Positions 44,281 through 53,006 of a stretch of DNA of 64,000 bases are shown here, piece by piece. Numbering within the stretch: the first letter of the stretch is position 1; each line of letters opens with the position of its first letter. The translations under genes and the position numbers were made by a program. The DNA lies in NCBI RefSeq assembly GCF_050596425.1, contig NZ_CP192292.1:4402001-4466000 (forward strand). The letters are read 5' to 3'. Below the pieces are notes generated by a model. That model was not told the DNA's origin, ran no database searches, and was given only the letters and a program-made list of their open reading frames with translations. Source of the stretch: G963665925 sp050596425. GTDB lineage: Bacteria; Bacillota; Clostridia; Peptostreptococcales; Acidaminobacteraceae.

Positions 44281-44778
44281 TCAATTCCTTAAGAAACCTT
44301 CAAAAACCCCAATGCCATTTTCATCAGAAGGTTTGTCCAAATATAGGACTCTTCCTGGCACTTGATCTTGATCCCCAACGGGAACCACATCTTTGTCCAT
44401 GCGGCGGGCCACATCAGCCACAATATCATAAACCTCCCCATAGTCTCCATCTACATATATGACAAGTTCATCTTCAAATTCACGTTCTAAAACCTCTTCC
44501 ACATGTTCAGAAATCTTTCCAACAGCTTCAAATGATCGTTTTACAAAGCTTACAGTTTTCTCTAACAAAACTTGAGATCCCTTGGGTGTTAAAATATATT
44601 TTATATTGTTTCCATTAAGTTTCTCAGCTTTTAAGAAGCCCACTTTTAAGAATTTTTTTATTAGCATATTGACCATACCAAGGGAAAGTCCCGTTTCCTT
44701 AGAAATAGCTCTCTGCGACACATGGTCGTATTTCTGTATGACCTCTAATATGTTGAGTCCTTCCATATTTGCCCCCAT
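44281..44778 (-). CDS. Winged-helix transcriptional regulator
   Basis: 165 residues. The N-terminal winged helix (EVIQKYDHVSQRAISKETGL, then SLGMVNMLIKKFLKVGFLKA) and a wing with KYILTPKGSQVL resemble the MarR/ROK-type 'HTH_24' fold seen in regulators of polysaccharide genes. The C-terminal 90 residues (acidic helix, then ELVIYVDGDYGEVYDIVADV) are not a known ligand domain to me; they could sense a redox or sugar signal. ATG 44778 and ATG 44766 (preceded by GGGGGC) are both possible starts. Two GTTCA-N5-TGAAC palindromes lie directly upstream, so autoregulation is likely. Confidence 0.8.
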   Translation of the reverse strand: MGANMEGLNILEVIQKYDHVSQRAISKETGLSLGMVNMLIKKFLKVGFLKAEKLNGNNIKYILTPKGSQVLLEKTVSFVKRSFEAVGKISEHVEEVLEREFEDELVIYVDGDYGEVYDIVADVARRMDKDVVPVGDQDQVPGRVLYLDKPSDENGIGVFEGFLRN

Positions 44779-44785
44779 GATATCC

Positions 44786-44800
44786 GTTCACTTTTTGAAC
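44786..44800. promoter_or_regulatory. Operator-like palindrome 1 (GTTCA-N5-TGAAC)
   Basis: GTTCACTTTTTGAAC, a 5+5 inverted repeat with a 5-base centre, eight bases before the first start codon of the regulator. It is between the presumed -10 and the gene, so binding would block transcription. Confidence 0.6.
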
Positions 44801-44831
44801 ACATATACAGTTTAACAGTTTGTTCTGAGCT

Positions 44832-44846
44832 GTTCAAGCTTTGAAC
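44832..44846. promoter_or_regulatory. Operator-like palindrome 2 (GTTCA-N5-TGAAC)
   Basis: GTTCAAGCTTTGAAC has the same arms and spacing as palindrome 1; the two centres are 46 bases apart. On the minus strand it overlaps TTGAAC, a plausible -35, which is 17 bases before TAAACT. Confidence 0.6.
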
Positions 44847-44888
44847 GCATGTCTTTTATGACAATTATATGACACCCTAGAACACACA

Positions 44889-44914
44889 AAAGCCGTAGAT
44901 TTCTCTACAGCTTT
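44889..44914 (-). terminator. Terminator overlapping the end of the aminotransferase gene
   Basis: On the minus strand AAAGCTGTAGA pairs with TCTACGGCTTT (one mismatch, TTTC-type loop) and ends in TTTTGTGTG. The stop codon of the aminotransferase lies inside the stem. It separates the Wzz-PglF-aminotransferase operon from the regulator. Confidence 0.75.
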
Positions 44915-46053
44915 AAAATGTCTATTAAATTTCTTGTAATATAATCTACGTCTTCAAATGTCATGCCCGGAAAGAGGGGAAGGGATATTTCGCCATCATA
45001 CATTTTTTCTGTGACGGGATAATCGCCACGTTTTAAATTAAATGCCTTTTGATAAAAAGGCTGAAGATGGAGGGGAATAAAATGGACTGACGTGCCTATT
45101 CCCTTATCGTTTAAGGCCGTGATAATATCCGCCCTATTATGCCGATCTAGGTCTTTTAAAACTATAGGATAGAGATGCCATGCATGATGGACCTCTTCTG
45201 TATCGTACTGTATGTGAAGACTGTCAGAATACTGGCCAAGTACCTCGTTATATCTGTTAACCAAGTGCTCTCGTTTTGCCTGCATTTCATCAAACTTTTC
45301 AAACTGGGCTGTTCCCAGGGCTGCCTGAAGATCGGTCATGTTGTATTTATATCCTGGCGCATGTACTTCGTACTGCCAACTTCCACCTTTTTCATAGCGA
45401 TTCCAGGCGTTTTGGCTCATACCATGAAGAGATAAGACTCTTGCCTTATCGGCAAGGACGTCATCATTTGTGACAAAGAGACCACCTTCACCAGTTGTCA
45501 GATTTTTTGTCGCGTAAAAACTATAGGCACCTACATGACCAAAGGTTCCTGCAAATTGATTTTGATATTTGGCTCCAATGCCATGGGCTGTGTCTTCAAT
45601 AACAATAAGGTTATATTTTTTTGCCATGGCCATAATCTTGTCCATCTGACAAACACCGCCACCAAAGTGAACAGGAATAATAGCTTTTGTTTTATCTGTT
45701 ATAGCAGCTTCAATTAAGTCTGGATTTATATTAAAGTCTTCACGAATGTCTACAAAAACAGGCTTGGCACCCACATGAACAATCACATTGGCACTGGAGC
45801 AAAATGTATAGGGGGATGTAATAACTTCGTCTCCTTGGCCTATGCCATAGGCAACAAGAGCCAGATGTAAAGCCGCAGTGCAGGAATTCACTCCAATGGC
45901 ATGTTTAACCCCCAACCACTCAGCAAGTCTTGCTTCAAATTCTTTGGTTTTTGGTCCCCTTGACAACCATCCTGAGTTAAGGACTTCGGAAACATATTCG
46001 TGTTCCAGTTCTGTAATATATGGTTTTGAAAAGGGAATATGTCGGTCTGTCAT
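44905..46053 (-). CDS. DegT/DnrJ/EryC1/StrS aminotransferase
   Basis: 382 residues. HIPFSKPYITELEHEYVSEV, NSCTAALHLALVAYGIGQGD and the Lys in SFYATKNLTTGEGGLFVTND place it in the sugar aminotransferase family; the closest phrasing is that of PglE/WecE/ArnB enzymes acting on UDP-4-keto-6-deoxy sugars. It overlaps the dehydratase stop by four bases (ATGA), so it almost certainly uses that enzyme's product. It may share a substrate with the 41482 enzyme or act in another branch. The gene ends inside a terminator stem. Confidence 0.88.
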   Translation of the reverse strand: MTDRHIPFSKPYITELEHEYVSEVLNSGWLSRGPKTKEFEARLAEWLGVKHAIGVNSCTAALHLALVAYGIGQGDEVITSPYTFCSSANVIVHVGAKPVFVDIREDFNINPDLIEAAITDKTKAIIPVHFGGGVCQMDKIMAMAKKYNLIVIEDTAHGIGAKYQNQFAGTFGHVGAYSFYATKNLTTGEGGLFVTNDDVLADKARVLSLHGMSQNAWNRYEKGGSWQYEVHAPGYKYNMTDLQAALGTAQFEKFDEMQAKREHLVNRYNEVLGQYSDSLHIQYDTEEVHHAWHLYPIVLKDLDRHNRADIITALNDKGIGTSVHFIPLHLQPFYQKAFNLKRGDYPVTEKMYDGEISLPLFPGMTFEDVDYITRNLIDILKL

Positions 46054-47921
46054 GATTGTTGTCCTTTCTTTCTGTCGTGTTCTGGTGGCGCGTAGGTTGG
46101 CACCAGCTCATGTATTGCTTTTTTTAAGCTTTCAACATTTTCAAGTCCAAGGTTAAATCGCATGGCTTCTAGTTTTTTGGAAATCCATTCTTCATTTATA
46201 CCATTCGGCTTTTCAATGAATATTTTCTCAAACCTTGTTGAAACAGCCTTGTCTTTATCAAGAATAAGTTCTTCATAGAGTTTTTCACCTGGCCGAAGTC
46301 CTGTAACTTCAATATCCATATCCACCCCTGGCTCAAAACCACTGAGTCGGATCATATTTTCAGCTAAGTCTCTAATCTTTACAGGATCACCCATATCTAA
46401 AATAAAGATTTCACCTTCAAGGGCAAGAGACGTAGATTGTATAACAAGTTTTGCCGCTTCAGGAATGGTCATAAAATAGCGAATAATATCATCATGGGTT
46501 AGGGTGACTGGGCCACCCTCTTCAATTTGCTTTTTAAATATTGGAATGACACTGCCATTGCTGCCAAGAACATTTCCAAAGCGCACAGCAGAAAGTTTTG
46601 TCGTGCCGTTTTTACATTTTGATTGAACAACGAGTTCACAAATTCGCTTGGTTGCCCCCATTATATTGGTTGGATTAACCGCCTTGTCTGTGGATATAAG
46701 GGTAAAACGGTCTGCCTTATACTTAATAGCCGCTTCCACAACATTTTTTGTGCCAAACACATTATTTTTTACAGCTTCCATAGGGTTAAACTCCATGAGA
46801 GGCACATGTTTGTGGGCCGCAGCATGAAAAACGACATCTGGCTTATAAGACTCAAAAATCTCAAAAATACGGTCTCTATCACGGATCGAAGATATAAAAA
46901 CATCATAGTCTAAGTCTGGGTGTTTCTTTTTCAGTTCAAGTTCGAGACTATAAACACTATTTTCATAGATATCTAACATGTAGAGCTTTTTAGGCTTAAA
47001 CACGGCGATTTGACGACAGAGTTCCGATCCGATAGATCCGCCTGCCCCTGTGACAAGAACATTCTTATTTTGAATAACAGTGGCTATGGAGTCAATGTCC
47101 AGTTCCACTTCTTCACGGCCAAGAATGTCTTTAATATCCACTTCGCGGATTTGACTAATAGTGATTTTACCATCGATCAGTTCATAGACGCCTGGCACAA
47201 TTTTAAGCTTGGCCTCTGTTCGACTGGCAATATCGATTATGTCTTTGATTTCACTGCGGTTTCTTGAAGGCATAGCAATAATGATTTCTTCCGCCTTATA
47301 CTTCATGGCCGCCCACTCTATATCTTGACGTCCACCAATGACATTAACACCTGAAAGTTTTCTTTGTTGTTTCATCGTGTCATCGTCTATAACCGCTACA
47401 GGATGATAGTTCAGTTCTGGATGATCCTGCATTTCTTTTATAATCATGGCCCCGGCTTGCCCAGCTCCAACAATAATAACATTGGTACACTTGGAAAAAC
47501 GCTTAAATTGTTTGTTCTTCCAGAGTCTGGCTAGTCTATAGCTAAAACGAATCCCACCAAGAAGCAATATGTCTATAAAACACGTCATAATATATATACT
47601 TCTAGGAAAGGCCAGCTCCTTTATGATGATAAAACTCATAGACATGGCTGTGGCAAAGGTTACCGCCTTGACGATTTGAACCAGTTCATTGACTCCTGCG
47701 TGTTTCCACAAGCTGTTGTACATGCCAAATAGGTAAAGGACCAAAATTTTGATTAAAATAATGGTGAATATTGAACCGTATAATAAGTCCAAGTAGTCTT
47801 TTACGATTTGAGATACGAAAAATTCAGAATCAAATCGAAGAAGAAAGGCCAGTATATAAGCTGCAAATATGGCGATCGCGTCAAACCCAACGAGCACTGA
47901 TTGTCTTAAAGCTTTTTTCAT
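46050..47921 (-). CDS. UDP-GlcNAc 4,6-dehydratase, PglF/CapD type
   Basis: 623 residues from ATG 47921, with AAGGTGA eight bases upstream. Four membrane helices (1-125), a CoA_binding-like domain (NVIIVGAGQAGAMIIKEMQ, about 145-265), then an extended SDR with GAGGSIGSELCRQ (NAD site) and STDKAVNPTNIMGATK. The active-site Tyr of SDRs is replaced by Met in this MxxxK motif, as in other PglF/CapD/WbpM enzymes. It removes water from UDP-GlcNAc to give UDP-4-keto-6-deoxy-GlcNAc, the common precursor of bacillosamine-type sugars. It lies directly after the Wzz gene and before its aminotransferase. Confidence 0.93.
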   Translation of the reverse strand: MKKALRQSVLVGFDAIAIFAAYILAFLLRFDSEFFVSQIVKDYLDLLYGSIFTIILIKILVLYLFGMYNSLWKHAGVNELVQIVKAVTFATAMSMSFIIIKELAFPRSIYIMTCFIDILLLGGIRFSYRLARLWKNKQFKRFSKCTNVIIVGAGQAGAMIIKEMQDHPELNYHPVAVIDDDTMKQQRKLSGVNVIGGRQDIEWAAMKYKAEEIIIAMPSRNRSEIKDIIDIASRTEAKLKIVPGVYELIDGKITISQIREVDIKDILGREEVELDIDSIATVIQNKNVLVTGAGGSIGSELCRQIAVFKPKKLYMLDIYENSVYSLELELKKKHPDLDYDVFISSIRDRDRIFEIFESYKPDVVFHAAAHKHVPLMEFNPMEAVKNNVFGTKNVVEAAIKYKADRFTLISTDKAVNPTNIMGATKRICELVVQSKCKNGTTKLSAVRFGNVLGSNGSVIPIFKKQIEEGGPVTLTHDDIIRYFMTIPEAAKLVIQSTSLALEGEIFILDMGDPVKIRDLAENMIRLSGFEPGVDMDIEVTGLRPGEKLYEELILDKDKAVSTRFEKIFIEKPNGINEEWISKKLEAMRFNLGLENVESLKKAIHELVPTYAPPEHDRKKGQQS

Positions 47922-47941
47922 AAGAGAACTCACCTTCTACT

Positions 47942-49294
47942 TTACTTACCTTCATTCCAATAGTGTTTGAAGAAAACATAAAATACAGAGACCATGAGAC
48001 CTAAGATAGCTGCAATGGCCATATTTAAAGCTCTTCTTGGACCTACTGGACTTTCATTGGCCACAGCTTTTGAATTTATAAGTATTGTTGACTTTCCAAT
48101 ATCTGCCGATTCAGCAACGCGTGTTTCTTCATAACTTTTTACGAATTGATCATAAGATGATTCCGCACGTTGAACGTCTTTTTGAATGAGTTTTTCTGCA
48201 TTGCTCTTTTCTGCATACTCTACTTTTAGCGACTCAAGAGACTGGGACAAACTTTTAATTTCGCTTTCAATTAATGTCTTTGTTGCATCAAATGTAATTT
48301 TAAGATTTTGCTTATTTTGTTCTAAAGACTGTAGGTCTACCTTGGCCCTGTTTAAAAGACGCTGCAATTCCATATAGTTATCATTTATAGTTTCGTTTTC
48401 AAGAACAATATCTAGGGCTTCTGATGATGAAGTCCCCGTGGAGTTCACCAACGCTGTGGCTGTGTTGTCTTGGAGAACAGACTGCTTTTGTACAATAAAT
48501 TGTTCTGAATCATTAAGTAGGGTCTGAACGTTTTCCAGTTCATTCTTTTTTAGTTTAATAGAATTATCAACACTGAGTTTATCCCGTTCATAATTGGTTA
48601 AAAGGGCATCCAGTTCAGATTTCAGAGCATTGAGTCGACTAGACTTTGATGCAATTTCTGCTTGAATTTCACTTGTTCCTGGAGACTGGGCCAAAAAATC
48701 TTTGTACACTTCAAGAGCCGCATCCAGTTTTTCCTTTTCTTCATCCACTTTTTCTTTTAAAAACTCAGAAGACTTTGAAAGGCGCTGGCTGTTCATTTGG
48801 GCAATAAAATCTGTGTATTCTTCAGCTAAGGTGTTTGCAATGCTTGCAGAAAGATCAGGATCTCCACTTGTCACCGAGACATTAAGTAGGTTGGTGTCCT
48901 CAATATTCTTAACAGTAATTATACTTTTCAGACCTACTGGTGTATACTTTTCACCAATTTTCAATTTTTCAATAACCCGAGTCATCATATCTGTCGTAAG
49001 CATCTGTTCCTTATAAGTTGTAATGGTCTGGGGAATGTTTGCAGATAAGGTATTAACCAAATTTTCCACACCCGTTCCACTGCCATCCACTGAAACAGGT
49101 GTTGCCGAGGCATTGGACACCAACAGAATAGTGTTTGATTCATACGTCGGATCCAATATATAAAATGAAATTAAAGCTGCTAGGGCAATACTCATTGCCG
49201 TTACCAGGGCAATGATTTTTTTTCCTTTGAGTAGAATCATTATAAGTTCTTTTAATGAAATTGCGTCTTCATAATATGCTTGTTCGTTCGTCAT
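47942..49294 (-). CDS. Polysaccharide chain-length determinant, Wzz/PCP family
   Basis: 450 residues from ATG 49294 (GGAGG five bases upstream); the frame itself begins at 49318. Two membrane helices (about 23-45, KKIIALVTAMSIALAALISF; about 412-438, ALNMAIAAILGLMVSVFYVF) flank a coiled-coil region of 370 residues (long SRLNALKSELDALLTNYERD-like heptads). The proline-rich motif SPVGPRR precedes the second helix. No kinase domain or separate CpsD-type kinase is present in the window. It sets the length of the polymer made by the Wzy protein. First gene of its operon, with a promoter at 49344-49352. Confidence 0.9.
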   Translation of the reverse strand: MTNEQAYYEDAISLKELIMILLKGKKIIALVTAMSIALAALISFYILDPTYESNTILLVSNASATPVSVDGSGTGVENLVNTLSANIPQTITTYKEQMLTTDMMTRVIEKLKIGEKYTPVGLKSIITVKNIEDTNLLNVSVTSGDPDLSASIANTLAEEYTDFIAQMNSQRLSKSSEFLKEKVDEEKEKLDAALEVYKDFLAQSPGTSEIQAEIASKSSRLNALKSELDALLTNYERDKLSVDNSIKLKKNELENVQTLLNDSEQFIVQKQSVLQDNTATALVNSTGTSSSEALDIVLENETINDNYMELQRLLNRAKVDLQSLEQNKQNLKITFDATKTLIESEIKSLSQSLESLKVEYAEKSNAEKLIQKDVQRAESSYDQFVKSYEETRVAESADIGKSTILINSKAVANESPVGPRRALNMAIAAILGLMVSVFYVFFKHYWNEGK

Positions 49295-49343
49295 CTCTGC
49301 CTCCACATTTATGTACATACTCTACTTTTCTTTCTGAATCGTT

Positions 49344-49352
49344 ATTATACCA
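49344..49352 (-). promoter_or_regulatory. Extended -10 promoter of the Wzz operon
   Basis: The minus strand reads TGGTATAAT (TGN plus TATAAT), 50 bases before the Wzz start. A weak -35 may exist, but an extended -10 element can act alone. Confidence 0.55.
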
Positions 49353-49431
49353 AAGGAAATTCTATCATATACATCAGATTCAATAAATATCTATAGTCAA
49401 ATTGTCTAAAAAGAGTAATATTTGCTAGACT

Positions 49432-51159
49432 TTATTCCAGCATACCCGTCAGGCCACCCAAAATTGAAAAGATAATTGAAGTGGAATACACCATGCTATC
49501 GTTGAAGAAAAACACCATTCCGACCGCAAATAAGATACAAATGCTGCTTATTGACTGATTCGATTTCAGACTCAATGCGTTAATAGATCGAATCAATAAA
49601 ATAATTCCTAACACAAGAAAACTCACTAGCGCAACCACACCAAAACTATACCCGATAAATAAATAAATATTATGTGGCTTATCAAATGTATGCGTATACT
49701 TTCCAAGCAACTGAACCTTGCCTATAAAATCATGATGGGGAAACAAGAATCCAAACACATCCGCACCCTTGCCAACAAGTAATGTGTCTTTAAGCATTGG
49801 CAAGCCGCGTGACAATATGTAACCACGTCCCGATGCATAGCCTTCATAGCCATCTAATGGTTTAAATCGCTCAACGGAATTTTTCTCATACAAACGACCA
49901 TATGTGTCAAATACAGCCAGTCCATCTTCCATATTACCAATATAGAATTGTACATTTCCAAAGAGAAGTTCAAGGGTTCTACCATCTCGCATTCTAAACA
50001 TAAAATGCTCAATAGCTTCATTATCAAAAGTATAGTAAGCAGCATCATCTAGATCTTGCTTGAGTTCTAATATTTGATCATTATAGTAAAACTGCAGCTG
50101 ACCGCTACTGCTTTTAACAGTAAAATCATTTTGATCAAAAGAGAACACTACAGACTCTTCACTTACATCAATATCTGTTAAACGACCTTTCATTTGCGAA
50201 CTCTTAGCAACTGATTCAAGCTGTGTGAGTTCCGCCTCTATTGAACCCCCACCTATAAGTCCACCGCTACCTATGTAAATCAGAACAAACAAGATTAATT
50301 GAAATCCAAACACTTTTTTTGATATTCTATTTGATCCTTTAAATAGAAAATATAGTCCAGCTATGATAATCGCAATAGAACAGGCTAAGAGCCCTGCAGA
50401 AGATTTTGTGAAGATTAGCATGGCGAAAATTAGCGAGTTCAAGGCAAGGTACTTTTTCGAGTCCATCCACTTAAATGGATAGGTTAACATTAACGGAAGC
50501 AACAAGGCTATATATGTCCCAGCATGGTTTGGATTTGCAAAGAATGTTGAAAAGCGCTTTGAAAAGGCATCATTGACCTGTACACGTGAACTTCCAGGTG
50601 TAATCAAATCCATAAATATAGTGCTTTCAAACAAACTATATCCCATATAGGCAAGTAAGCCCACTGCAAAAATAATGAGAAATGCAAGTGCAAGACCCTT
50701 TCCGATTGAGTCAAATAAGTCACTTGACATGTATATTTGGGCATAGAAGAAAATTACAATATAGGACACCCAATGAAAAGTTCCTTCCCCTGCTATATAG
50801 GTCCCAAATGCACTTATTTCTTTAAACTCCGTTAGAGCAAAGGAGAGAAGAACAAAAAACAAAAGAACAAAAGCCGCTATGTTATGAAGCTGCTTGGTTT
50901 TTTTAATAATTTTCGCCTTTGCTTCGTTGTCTTTTATAAAATCATTAATAATTACAATACCCATTAAAAACGCAACCGCTACAATAAACATACCTTTATA
51001 ATAGGTCAGAAAATCATAAACAACCGGCTTAATACGAACAACCTCAAGCAAATAATCTGGTCGTTCGATTTTGTGTGTTACTGCAATAAATGGTACAAAA
51101 ACTGTAACAAGATAAAGGAGTAAGCCCCTGAAATTTGACCACTGTTTTTTTTCTTGCAT
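49432..51159 (-). CDS. O-antigen ligase-like membrane protein (second of tandem pair)
   Basis: 575 residues with about 11 membrane helices. Wzy_C/O-antigen ligase features: FFANPNHAGTYIALLLPL (about 205-222) and FDKPHNIYLFIGYSFG near 488-503. Between the last central helix (about residue 305) and the GRGYILSRGLPMLKDTLLVG segment (about 447) lies an insert of some 140 residues outside the membrane, rich in beta strands (VVFSFDQNDFTVKSSSGQLQ). The gene overlaps the paralogue upstream by one base (TAATG). Substrates are unknown; a role in linking glycan to wall or S-layer protein is inferred. Confidence 0.82.
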   Translation of the reverse strand: MQEKKQWSNFRGLLLYLVTVFVPFIAVTHKIERPDYLLEVVRIKPVVYDFLTYYKGMFIVAVAFLMGIVIINDFIKDNEAKAKIIKKTKQLHNIAAFVLLFFVLLSFALTEFKEISAFGTYIAGEGTFHWVSYIVIFFYAQIYMSSDLFDSIGKGLALAFLIIFAVGLLAYMGYSLFESTIFMDLITPGSSRVQVNDAFSKRFSTFFANPNHAGTYIALLLPLMLTYPFKWMDSKKYLALNSLIFAMLIFTKSSAGLLACSIAIIIAGLYFLFKGSNRISKKVFGFQLILFVLIYIGSGGLIGGGSIEAELTQLESVAKSSQMKGRLTDIDVSEESVVFSFDQNDFTVKSSSGQLQFYYNDQILELKQDLDDAAYYTFDNEAIEHFMFRMRDGRTLELLFGNVQFYIGNMEDGLAVFDTYGRLYEKNSVERFKPLDGYEGYASGRGYILSRGLPMLKDTLLVGKGADVFGFLFPHHDFIGKVQLLGKYTHTFDKPHNIYLFIGYSFGVVALVSFLVLGIILLIRSINALSLKSNQSISSICILFAVGMVFFFNDSMVYSTSIIFSILGGLTGMLE

Positions 51160-52901
51160 TACATGCCCTCCTCTAAAGATGTCATTTTAACCACATCACC
51201 ACTTAAAATCCCTAAAGAAGTAATTAGTAACCATCCTGTTGTGATGGATATATCATAGAATAAAAATGCTATCAAGACTGATAATGCACTTACAATAATA
51301 ATATTTTTTCGCGCCTTCCATATAGAACCAACGACCCAAATCAAATATGTCAGTAACCCCAACACTCCAAACTCAACCAAAAATCCTAAGTATTGATTAT
51401 GAGGTTTATCTACAATAAGTTCAGGATTTGCAAATGCATTTATTTTTGAAACATAGTCAGTCTGAGGAAATGACAATACAAACTGGTCTGGTCCATGGCC
51501 TAGGAGTGGTTTATCAAAAATTAAAGGCACACTTCTTGACCAAATATACCCTCTATTAGATCCCCACCTCAAGTTGTTCTCAAAGCCAACAAAATCGGCG
51601 TCCACCACATCTGTCACCTTGCCATATGAGTTAATATATTTAACCTGATTATCTATACTAACAAAATTCATAGTATATCTCTTATTTATATTAAGAGTAA
51701 CTACAAAACCAACATCCTTACTCCTTGTGATCTGGTAAGACAAGCCTTCTAAAGTAGGCTCTTGAAAAATCAAACTCATATCTTCTAATTGAGTCACAGA
51801 AATCGTGTCGCCGTCTGTTGTATATGGCTTAGGGAGCTCATCTTCACTAAAAAAACGCATAACAAGCTTTTGGTCATTATAATCAATTAGCAAGTCACTC
51901 TCTTCTATATATAACCCCTGCAATTTGGTATACGAAGCTCGACTTGACCCCATATCAAATAAACGTCTAGAAAGGACATTATCGGCTAAATTATCACCAG
52001 CAACGACTAAGACCATTGTTATAATAAGACCTATCAATATTTGCTTTCTAAATTTATAAACTGACTTCATGTTGATAATAAAATATAAGAGAAAAGCAAT
52101 CGCAAGCGCACCCAACCCCGCACGTGAATATGACCCCATTAAGCTAATAATCGCTCCAAGTACAGTGAGTGACCATATACCCTTAATGATTTTATTGTCT
52201 TTAATAATGCCATATACTGCAAAGGGAATCATCCCCGCTACGTATACCCCTACATTATTGGGATTATAGAGTGTCATATAAACTCGGTTCAATTCAAAAG
52301 TGAACTTCATACTATCCAATCCATTATTTTTAATATACTCTGCTGGTAGTATGAGTTTTTTCAAAATATCCATTCGAAACGGATCCATACTTAAGGCTTG
52401 CATCAGTCCAATTGTAACCATAACAACTGCAGACAGTAAGATGAATCTTGTCACGTGAAGTATTTCTTTTTGACTATTAATCACAGTTTTTAAGTAATAA
52501 TAATATACATAATAGCTGATCCATGTTGCTGCACCATGCCATCTTTCTGAATATCCCCACCAAACCACTGTATCCTGGTCTGCAAGAAATGAGGAGAGCA
52601 CAACAAGGCCTACAAAGGCCAATCCTGCCATGTCAGCCCTCGTAAAACTAAAGCGTACTTTGCCTATAACCCAACCTGCAATTAAAAGTACAATTGCTAG
52701 CAAGGCCCCGAAGAAAACCAGCCGCGCTTTATAAAAATTAAATAAATCTCCATTTACAATAACACTTGGCAGTCCTTCAACATTTAAGTCCTTTATGACA
52801 ACTTGCTTTAGGCGAACCGTCAATGGCATTATAGTTACAAATAAGAATATTGGTATGTATTTTAATATTGTCCACCCATTTTTTTTAAGATCTATTTTCA
52901 A
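51159..52901 (-). CDS. O-antigen ligase-like membrane protein (first of tandem pair)
   Basis: 580 residues, about 11 membrane helices. NPNNVGVYVAGMIPFAV (about 217-233) and DKPHNQYLGFLVEFGV match the corresponding motifs of the tandem paralogue, as do SNRGYIWSRSVPLIFDKPLL and GHGPDQF. It too has a beta-rich external insert (about residues 310-450, with FSEDELPKPYTTDGDT). Likely TTG start with GGGAG 12 bases upstream. It follows a strong bidirectional terminator, and no good promoter was found in the 70 bases between. The pair looks like a recent duplication whose inserts have diverged. Confidence 0.82.
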   Translation of the reverse strand: MKIDLKKNGWTILKYIPIFLFVTIMPLTVRLKQVVIKDLNVEGLPSVIVNGDLFNFYKARLVFFGALLAIVLLIAGWVIGKVRFSFTRADMAGLAFVGLVVLSSFLADQDTVVWWGYSERWHGAATWISYYVYYYYLKTVINSQKEILHVTRFILLSAVVMVTIGLMQALSMDPFRMDILKKLILPAEYIKNNGLDSMKFTFELNRVYMTLYNPNNVGVYVAGMIPFAVYGIIKDNKIIKGIWSLTVLGAIISLMGSYSRAGLGALAIAFLLYFIINMKSVYKFRKQILIGLIITMVLVVAGDNLADNVLSRRLFDMGSSRASYTKLQGLYIEESDLLIDYNDQKLVMRFFSEDELPKPYTTDGDTISVTQLEDMSLIFQEPTLEGLSYQITRSKDVGFVVTLNINKRYTMNFVSIDNQVKYINSYGKVTDVVDADFVGFENNLRWGSNRGYIWSRSVPLIFDKPLLGHGPDQFVLSFPQTDYVSKINAFANPELIVDKPHNQYLGFLVEFGVLGLLTYLIWVVGSIWKARKNIIIVSALSVLIAFLFYDISITTGWLLITSLGILSGDVVKMTSLEEGM

Positions 52902-52973
52902 GTTGGATCAACTCCCATTTTATTATTTTCCACTCCCAATCATATCATATATTGACAATAGGTTCTATGAAAA

Positions 52974-52999
52974 GACCGTTTTCCCTAGGGAAAACGGTC
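52974..52999. terminator. Perfect 26-base palindrome terminator
   Basis: GACCGTTTTCCCT and its exact complement AGGGAAAACGGTC abut without a loop. On the plus strand a T7 follows at 53002-53008, and on the minus strand TTTTC follows. It lies just after the stop of the BIG2 protein gene. Confidence 0.75.
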
Positions 53000-53006
53000 C
53001 ATTTTT

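Noticed and set aside
49294..49318. Extra N-terminal eight codons of the Wzz protein
   Set aside because: The GGAGG sits inside this stretch at the right distance from ATG 49294, so the longer start is not supported.
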